From Jiangella sp. DSM 45060 (GTDB taxonomy: Bacteria > Actinomycetota > Actinomycetes > Jiangellales > Jiangellaceae): a stretch of DNA of 64,000 nucleotides. The notes under the pieces are model-generated. The model was not told the origin of the DNA, searched no databases, and worked only from the letters and a program-made list of their open reading frames with translations. The stretch covers positions 1,426,001-1,490,000 of the forward strand of contig NZ_LT629771.1 of NCBI RefSeq assembly GCF_900105175.1, given 5' to 3'. Below, in pieces: positions 59,043 to 64,000 of the stretch. The position numbers and the translations under genes were made by a program. How positions within the stretch are numbered: position 1 is the first letter of the stretch; each line of letters starts with the position of its first letter.

Positions 59043-60149
59043 ATGTCGAACGAGCTGGACAGCACGGTTCGCCCGGCCGGCCGCCCGTCGCTGGTCTTCG
59101 TCGCCGCGGCGACGGCGGTCGCGCTCGGTGTGCTCGCGCTGGCGGCGGCGACGTGGATGGTGCGCGGCGTGCTCATCACCGTGGCGGCCGCCCTGCTGCT
59201 CGCCGCGGGCCTGGAGCCGCAGGTCCGGGCCGTGCAGCGGCGGGTCGGCCGGCGCGGGACCGCCGTGCTCGTCGTCGTCGCCGCGATCCTCGCCGGGCTC
59301 GTGCTGTTCGTGACGCTGGCGCTGCGCCCGGCCGTCGACCAGGCCGCGGAGCTCGTCGACGACCTGCCCGAGCTGCTCGACCGGCTGTCCGAGCGGTTCG
59401 GCGGCTCGGCCCTCGCCGACCACCTCGCCAGCCCGGAGTTCGAGCAGCAGGTGCGCGGGGCCCTCGACGACGTCGTGGCGTTCGCCGCGAACTCGCTGGG
59501 CGCGGCGTTCGGGGTCCTGGGCAGCGTCGTCGGCGTCGTCCTCACCGGCTTCACCGTCGCCGCGACGACGGTCTACGCGATGCTGGCGCTACCGCGGATC
59601 AGGGCGTTCGCCGGCCGAGCGGCGGGCGACCCGGAACGCGTCGCCGTCGTGGCCGAGGTGTTCCGCCGGGTCGGTGGCTACGTGACCGGCCAGCTGGGCA
59701 TCTGCGCGTGCGCCGGCATCTCGTCGGCGATCTTCTTCGTGATCGTCGGCGTGCCGTACGCGGCGCTGCTGGCGCTGGTCGTCGCGGTCCTCGACGCGGT
59801 GCCCCAGGTCGGCGCCACCCTGGCGGCCGTCGTCGCGGTGCTCGTCGCGCTGACCGTCGGCTTCGGCACAGCCGTCGCCGTGGCGGTGTTCTTCATCGCC
59901 TACCAGCAGCTGGAGAACTTCGTCATCGCCCCGCGGGTGTTCGCGTCGGCGGTGTCGCTGACGCCGATGACGGTGTTCCTCGCGGTGCTCGCCGGCGGCG
60001 CGCTGGCCGGGTTCGTCGGCGCGATCCTCGCCCTCCCGGTCACGGCCGCCGCGACCGTCGTGCTCCGCTACGTCTTCCGGCGCCGGCTCGGCGAGGAGCC
60101 TCCCGTCGAGGTGGGCGACGAGGTCCGCCTGAACCGCCATCGTGGCTGA
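59043..60149 (+). CDS. AI-2E family transporter (UPF0118)
   Basis: Membrane protein of 368 residues from ATG 59043. Eight helices are visible with a large soluble loop between helices 3 and 4 (ELVDDLPELLDRLSERFGGS...), and the C-terminal FFIAYQQLENFVIAPRVFASAVSLTPMTVFLAVLAGG, the strongest family signature. Members export small molecules or act as Na/H antiporters; the AI-2 function is not general. An upstream start at 58992 is in frame, but GAGGAAG precedes 59043. It diverges from mscS across 203 bases, in which I see no clear promoter. Confidence 0.87.
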   Translation: MSNELDSTVRPAGRPSLVFVAAATAVALGVLALAAATWMVRGVLITVAAALLLAAGLEPQVRAVQRRVGRRGTAVLVVVAAILAGLVLFVTLALRPAVDQAAELVDDLPELLDRLSERFGGSALADHLASPEFEQQVRGALDDVVAFAANSLGAAFGVLGSVVGVVLTGFTVAATTVYAMLALPRIRAFAGRAAGDPERVAVVAEVFRRVGGYVTGQLGICACAGISSAIFFVIVGVPYAALLALVVAVLDAVPQVGATLAAVVAVLVALTVGFGTAVAVAVFFIAYQQLENFVIAPRVFASAVSLTPMTVFLAVLAGGALAGFVGAILALPVTAAATVVLRYVFRRRLGEEPPVEVGDEVRLNRHRG

Positions 60150-60193
60150 TGGCGCCGCGGTCACCGCCGTCACCCGGCTGATGGGGGGCGTCG

Positions 60194-60991
60194 TCAGCGC
60201 CTGACGCCCGTCACGAACGCGGCGAGGTCGGCGGCGACGCGCTCCGGCCGCTCCCAGAGCACGAGGTGGCCGGTGCCCTCGTACGTCACCAGGCGGCTGC
60301 CCTCGATCGCGGCCGCCAGCTCGCGGCCCTGGCCGGCGGGCAGCACGTCCTCCTCGGCGCCCCACAGGATGAGTGTGGGGACGGTGATCGGGCCGCGCCG
60401 GATCGGCGGCACGGCGCTGACCAGGCCTTCCGCGACCGCGCGCCAGACTCGCCGGGGGATGGTCTGCGCGGCGGCCAGCTGGTCGTCGAGGAACCCGGCC
60501 GGTACGGGGACGTGCAGTGGGAGGGCGCCGGTGAGGACCTCGACGTCGGCGCGGGTCACCGGGTCGTGCATCGACGCCAGCAGCCCGGCGAGCGCGGCCG
60601 GCAGCGGCCGCCGCAGATCGCTGGGCGCCCCGATCAGCGCCAGGCCGCGTACCCGGCCGGGGTGGCCGGCCGCGACCTCCTGCGCGACGTACCCGCCGCT
60701 GGACGTCCCGGCCAGCCAGCAGGCGTCCAGCTCCAGTGCGTCGAGCAGCGCGACGACGTCCGCCGCGGCGTCGGCCAGGGCATAGCCGCCGGCCGGCTTC
60801 GTGCTGTCGCCGGTGCCGCGCTGGTCGGGGACGACGAGACGCAGCGAGCGGGGGAGCAGCGGCACGAGACGGTCGAACACCCGGTGCGTCTCGCCCCACG
60901 CGTGCAGCAGCAGCACAGGCTCGCCGTCGCCGTCGCCGTCGCCGTACAGGTGGACGGCCAGCTCGGCGCCGGTCGCGAGCGCGATCCGCAT
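60194..60991 (-). CDS. Alpha/beta hydrolase
   Basis: Protein of 265 residues with a complete alpha/beta-hydrolase triad: nucleophile elbow GTSSGGY near residue 95, Asp in LILWGAEEDVLP near 220, and His in GTGHLVLWERPE near 248. The oxyanion segment is LLLHAWGETHRVFDRLVPLL. The PDQRGTGDSTKPAGGYAL block is typical of esterase/lactonase and haloperoxidase-like members. It begins seven bases after the stop of the VanY-like gene and is probably co-transcribed. Substrate unknown. Confidence 0.85.
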   Translation of the reverse strand: MRIALATGAELAVHLYGDGDGDGEPVLLLHAWGETHRVFDRLVPLLPRSLRLVVPDQRGTGDSTKPAGGYALADAAADVVALLDALELDACWLAGTSSGGYVAQEVAAGHPGRVRGLALIGAPSDLRRPLPAALAGLLASMHDPVTRADVEVLTGALPLHVPVPAGFLDDQLAAAQTIPRRVWRAVAEGLVSAVPPIRRGPITVPTLILWGAEEDVLPAGQGRELAAAIEGSRLVTYEGTGHLVLWERPERVAADLAAFVTGVRR

Positions 60992-60998
60992 GCTGCCA

Positions 60999-61505
60999 TC
61001 ATGCGCCCGCCCGGCGCCCGTCACCGCCCATCCGCGGATCGTGGGAGGGGTCGGGGTACATCGCCGGGGGTCCGTGGACGGCGGCCTCGGGGCGCAGCTC
61101 GAAGTGCCACGGCTCGTTGCGGTAGATCTGGCACAGCCCGTAGCGGGCGCCGTGCTCGGACAGCCACGCCCTGGCCGCCCGCCCGAGATCGATCGCGACG
61201 CCCGCCACGTGCGGCGACGTGTCGGGCGTGGCGACCCAGCGGGCGGCCGCCTCGGCCGAGCCGTGCTCCGCGACCGCCCGGCGCAGCAGCCGCTCCTGGT
61301 ACTCCGGCGACCGCCAGCCGCTGTTGACGGTGAACCGGACGCCGTCGCGCGCGGCATCCGCCGCCGCCCGGCGCAGGGCCCGGAGCAGCTCGGGGTCGAG
61401 GTTCGCGACGCCGGGATACCGGTCGTCGAACACCGTCACGCCGCTGGGGAGGGCGCCGGCGTCGGCGGGCCGGGTCGTCGTCAGGGCCGGTTCGGTGGAG
61501 GTCAT
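60999..61505 (-). CDS. M15-family D,D-carboxypeptidase (VanY-like)
   Basis: Protein of 168 residues. The zinc site matches the M15B group: VNSGWRSPEYQ, SPHVAGVAIDLG (His99, Asp106) and EPWHFEL (catalytic Glu131, zinc ligand His134). Such enzymes remove the terminal D-Ala from peptidoglycan precursors. No signal peptide or membrane anchor is present, so either the enzyme is cytoplasmic like some VanXY forms, or the start is misjudged. It diverges from a VanR-like response regulator; together with VanS- and VanX-like genes this suggests cell-wall precursor remodelling. Confidence 0.83.
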   Translation of the reverse strand: MTSTEPALTTTRPADAGALPSGVTVFDDRYPGVANLDPELLRALRRAAADAARDGVRFTVNSGWRSPEYQERLLRRAVAEHGSAEAAARWVATPDTSPHVAGVAIDLGRAARAWLSEHGARYGLCQIYRNEPWHFELRPEAAVHGPPAMYPDPSHDPRMGGDGRRAGA

Positions 61506-61536
61506 GGCCCCAGTCAAGGCAGCGCGGTGTTGCCGG

Positions 61537-61560
61537 CGCGTATGCGGTTTTCCATACGCG
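61537..61560. promoter_or_regulatory. 8-bp inverted repeat in the vanY-like/vanR-like divergent spacer
   Basis: CGCGTATG (61537-61544) and CATACGCG (61553-61560) are perfect arms around CGGTTTTC. It sits 20 bases upstream of the -10 box of the response-regulator gene and 31 bases from the vanY-like start, the right place for an operator acting on both genes. Confidence 0.5.
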
Positions 61561-61579
61561 GGCGATAGCACCCGGCTCA

Positions 61580-61585
61580 TAGCAT
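61580..61585 (+). promoter_or_regulatory. -10 box TAGCAT for a leaderless vanR-like message
   Basis: TAGCAT lies seven bases before the ATG at 61593 and there is no ribosome-binding motif between, so transcription should begin at the start codon. No standard -35 is seen; activation by a bound regulator at the adjacent inverted repeat would fit. Confidence 0.45.
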
Positions 61586-61592
61586 CGGGACC

Positions 61593-62273
61593 ATGCGTGT
61601 GCTGGTGGTCGAGGACGAACCCTTCCTGGCGGAGGCCATCCGCGACGGTCTGCGGCTCGAGGCCATCGCCGCCGACCTCGCCGGAGAGGGCGACGCCGCG
61701 CTGGAACTGCTCAGCGTCAACGCCTACGACATCGCCGTCCTCGACCGCGACATCCCCGGGCCGTCCGGCGACGAGATCGCCCGCCGCATCGTCGCGTCCG
61801 GCAGCGGCATGCCGATCCTCATGCTCACCGCCGCCGACCGGCTCGACGACAAGGCCTCCGGGTTCGAGCTCGGCGCCGACGACTACCTCACCAAACCGTT
61901 CGAGCTGCAGGAACTCGTGCTCAGGCTCAGGGCGCTGGACCGCCGGCGCGCGTACAACCGGCCGCCGGTGCGCGAGCTCGCCGGCCTGCGGCTGGACCCC
62001 TTTCGCCGCGAGGTCTACCGCGACGGCCGCTACGTCGCGCTGACCAGGAAGCAGTTCGCCGTGCTCGAGGTGCTCGTCGGCGCCGAGGGCGGCGTCGTCA
62101 GCGCCGAGCAGTTGCTGGAGCGGGCCTGGGACGAGAACGCCGACCCGTTCACGAACGCCGTGCGCATCACGGTGTCGGCGCTGCGCAAGCGGCTCGGCGA
62201 GCCCTGGCTGATCGCCACCGTGCCCGGCGTCGGCTACCGCATCGACGCCGGCGACCGCGACGGGCGTGGCTAG
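61593..62273 (+). CDS. vanR: OmpR/PhoB-family response regulator (VanR-like)
   Basis: Response regulator of 226 residues. Receiver: acidic pocket EDE (7-9), phospho-acceptor Asp51 in VLDRDIPGPSGDE, Thr79 and Lys101 (YLTKPF). DNA-binding winged helix: residues 130-220, with LTRKQFAVLEVLVGAEGGVVSAEQLLERAW and TNAVRITVSALRKRLGEPWLIATVPGVGYRI. The order and neighbours (histidine kinase overlapping by eight bases, vanX- and vanY-like genes) resemble vanRS of glycopeptide-resistance loci. Binding to the upstream inverted repeat is inferred. The symbol is based on context and may overstate function. Confidence 0.85.
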   Translation: MRVLVVEDEPFLAEAIRDGLRLEAIAADLAGEGDAALELLSVNAYDIAVLDRDIPGPSGDEIARRIVASGSGMPILMLTAADRLDDKASGFELGADDYLTKPFELQELVLRLRALDRRRAYNRPPVRELAGLRLDPFRREVYRDGRYVALTRKQFAVLEVLVGAEGGVVSAEQLLERAWDENADPFTNAVRITVSALRKRLGEPWLIATVPGVGYRIDAGDRDGRG

Positions 62274-63369
62274 GCCGCCCGGCCTGAGCGTGCGCGTCAG
62301 GCTCACGCTCAGCTACGCCGGCTTCCTCATGATCGCCGGTGTGCTGCTGCTCGCCGCGTCGTGGGTGTACCTCATGCGCGACGCGCCCCTGCGCACCCTC
62401 GTCCCCGACTTCTCCAACCTCCCGCTCGCCCTCAACCCGCGCAACCGCGGCCCGGCCGTCTTCGGCCCGGTGGCGGCCGCGATGCTGCTGTTCCTGCTGG
62501 TGTTCGGGCTGGTCGGCGGCTGGATCCTGGCCGGTCGCATGCTGGCCCCGCTGACCCGCATCACCGACGCCACCCGCAAGGCGGCGACGGGGTCGCTCGC
62601 GCACCGCATCGAGCTGGAGGGCCGCAACGACGAGTTCCGCGAGCTGGCCGACGCGTTCGACCGCATGCTCGAGCGGCTCGAGGCGCACGTCGCCGAGCAG
62701 CAACGCTTCGCCGCCAACGCCTCGCACGAGCTGCGCACCCCGCTGGCGGTCAGTCAGATCCTGCTCGACGTCGCGCGCAGCGACCCCGACCACGACACCG
62801 ACCGGCTGGTCGAGCGCCTGCACGCCGTCAACCTCCGCGCCATCGACCTCACCGAGGCGCTGATCCTGTTCAGCCGGGCCGGCCAGCGCTCCTTCGCCCG
62901 CGAGCGGGTCGACCTGTCGCTGCTCGCGGAGGAGGCGGCCGAATCGCTGCTGCCGCTCGCCGAGGAGCGCGGCCGCACCATCGAGACGTCCGGCGACGTC
63001 GCGGCCGCCGTCGGCTCGCACCCGCTGCTGCTGCAGCTGACCACGAACCTCGTGCACAACGCGATCGTGCACAACCTTCCCGACGACGGCACGGTGTGGA
63101 TCACGACCGGCGCGCACGACGGCGCCGTCACGCTCACCGTCGAGAACACCGGCGCGCCGCTCTCGCCGCGGCAGGTCTCGACGCTCACCGAACCGTTCCA
63201 GCGCGGCGTCGACCGCGTCCGCGGCGACCACGAGGGCGCGGGCCTCGGCCTGGCCATCGTCACGAGCATCGCCCAGGCACACGACGGCACCCTCACCCTC
63301 ACCCCGCGCGACACCGGAGGACTGCGTGTCACGGTGCGGCTGCCCGCCGCACCGCCGGACGCCGGCTGA
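62266..63369 (+). CDS. vanS: Sensor histidine kinase (VanS-like)
   Basis: Kinase of 367 residues: two membrane helices (about 10-36 and 67-90) enclosing a very short external loop of roughly 30 residues, a HAMP linker (RMLAPLTRITDATRKAATGS), H-box FAANASHELRTPLA with His154, N-box VHNAIVHN, and the G2-box GAGLGLAIVTS. A short sensor loop is usual for VanS-type kinases sensing cell-wall-acting compounds. It starts with GTG eight bases inside vanR and ends two bases from the convergent vanX-like gene. Confidence 0.85.
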   Translation: MARPPGLSVRVRLTLSYAGFLMIAGVLLLAASWVYLMRDAPLRTLVPDFSNLPLALNPRNRGPAVFGPVAAAMLLFLLVFGLVGGWILAGRMLAPLTRITDATRKAATGSLAHRIELEGRNDEFRELADAFDRMLERLEAHVAEQQRFAANASHELRTPLAVSQILLDVARSDPDHDTDRLVERLHAVNLRAIDLTEALILFSRAGQRSFARERVDLSLLAEEAAESLLPLAEERGRTIETSGDVAAAVGSHPLLLQLTTNLVHNAIVHNLPDDGTVWITTGAHDGAVTLTVENTGAPLSPRQVSTLTEPFQRGVDRVRGDHEGAGLGLAIVTSIAQAHDGTLTLTPRDTGGLRVTVRLPAAPPDAG

Positions 63370-63371
63370 CT

Positions 63372-63980
63372 TCAGGTGATGGGGAAGTCGAAGTAGGTGT
63401 CGGGGTAGGGCTCGTCGCGCAGCGTGTAGTGCCACCACTCGACGTCGTAGCGGACGAAGCCGCTGGCCTCCATGACGGAGCAGAGGTAGCGGCGGTTCCG
63501 CGCCTCGGCCGGCGTGATGCCCGTGGCGCCGTGGTGGGAGACCGAGTCCATCAGGTCGTGGTCGCCGCCCATGGGGGCGAGCTCACCGGTGGCCAGCTGG
63601 TACAGCGTGAGGTCGACGCTGCTGCCGCGACTGTGGCCGGACCGCGCCGACACGTAGCCCTGCTCGACCATCTCGGGACGGTCGAGGTTCGGGTAGTGCC
63701 GCAGCTTCGTCCGTCCGTCCTCGGGCTGCTTCGCCCAGCGCAGGAAGCTGTCGACGGCCCGCTGTGGGCGGTAGGCGTCCCAGAGGACCAGGCCGAAGCC
63801 GAGCGCCTCGGCCCGGACCCGGGCCCGGGCCAGCGCCGCGCACAGCGCCGTCGTGCCGACGATGCGGTTGGCCAGGTAGCCGTCCACCGGTTTGCCGGTG
63901 AAGTTGTCCCAGGTGGCGTACTTGGCGTCCCAGCGGATGCCGGGCACGTGCTCGTCCACGACGACGAAGTCAGCGGGCAT
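63372..63980 (-). CDS. vanX: D-alanyl-D-alanine dipeptidase (VanX)
   Basis: Protein of 202 residues, the length of VanX. Zinc ligands His116 and Asp123 (SGHSRGSSVDL) and His184, catalytic Glu181 (EWWHYTL) and transition-state Arg71 (WDAYRPQ) occur at the same positions as in enterococcal VanX. It hydrolyses cytoplasmic D-Ala-D-Ala, which favours alternative precursor ends. GGAGG precedes ATG 63980. It converges with vanS and reads in from the window's right edge; vanH and vanA, if present, would lie beyond. Alone it may serve D-Ala recycling and does not prove glycopeptide resistance. Confidence 0.93.
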   Translation of the reverse strand: MPADFVVVDEHVPGIRWDAKYATWDNFTGKPVDGYLANRIVGTTALCAALARARVRAEALGFGLVLWDAYRPQRAVDSFLRWAKQPEDGRTKLRHYPNLDRPEMVEQGYVSARSGHSRGSSVDLTLYQLATGELAPMGGDHDLMDSVSHHGATGITPAEARNRRYLCSVMEASGFVRYDVEWWHYTLRDEPYPDTYFDFPIT

Positions 63981-64000
63981 CGGCGTGGTCCTCCAGCGCC

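Noticed and set aside
1..64000. tRNA, rRNA, insertion sequences, prophage or integrase genes
   Set aside because: I looked for cloverleaf-like stretches, transposase motifs, terminal repeats and integrase motifs and recognised none; a covariance-model and IS search would be needed to be sure.

Overview
The window is dense, very GC-rich DNA with strong third-position GC bias, many GTG starts and ATGA/GTGA stop-start overlaps. Together with mycofactocin-type short-chain dehydrogenases, a tandem-HTH Lrp protein, lipoprotein-type ABC binding proteins and VanRSXY-like genes, this points to a high-GC actinomycete chromosome. I cannot name the species from sequence alone. No rRNA, tRNA, insertion sequence, prophage or CRISPR array was recognised.

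Layout. (1) 1-9.3 kb: the 3' end of a thiamine-diphosphate (TPP) decarboxylase-like gene, a complete polyamine-type ABC importer (binding protein, two permeases, ATPase), an AbgB-like M20 amidohydrolase, an MFS transporter and a PucR regulator. (2) 9.3-37.3 kb: a large catabolic island. It starts with an Lrp and a FadR regulator. It then holds a TPP E1 alpha/beta pair with a mycofactocin-type SDR, a dipeptide-type ABC importer, a second such SDR, an NTF2-like protein, a hydantoinase, a GAPDH-like protein, and a urease locus (ureAB-C-F-G-D). A MerR-XRE-cupin regulator, a PuuE-like allantoinase, a cupin, a taurine/nitrate-type ABC importer, a second E1 pair and two more mycofactocin-type SDRs follow. 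The likely logic is uptake of a small nitrogenous compound, alcohol oxidation, ring opening of a cyclic amide or ureide, and release of ammonia from urea. (3) 37.3-43.9 kb: an acetyltransferase, a decayed threonine-synthase-like pseudogene, a sarcosine-oxidase-like flavoprotein with a TetR regulator and divergent MFS pump, a BlaI-type repressor, a hypothetical protein, and a methyltransferase whose promoter carries a BlaI-like dyad. (4) 43.9-54.4 kb: one long minus-strand operon of ferredoxin, ferredoxin reductase, P450, beta-propeller, acetyltransferase, sugar ABC importer and GH89 glycosidase, facing a divergent AraC regulator. (5) 54.4-64 kb: a nucleotidyltransferase-like protein, a membrane diguanylate cyclase, a tandem array of five heptapeptide minigenes, an MFS transporter, an MscS channel, an AI-2E-family transporter, an alpha/beta hydrolase, and a VanY-like/VanR/VanS/VanX group.

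The most unusual element is the region between the diguanylate cyclase and the MFS gene (56372-56694). Five consecutive seven-codon reading frames, each with its own Shine-Dalgarno site, all encode MRGNSWD. They differ from each other only by synonymous codons and one ATG/GTG start change. I know of no described system matching this array.
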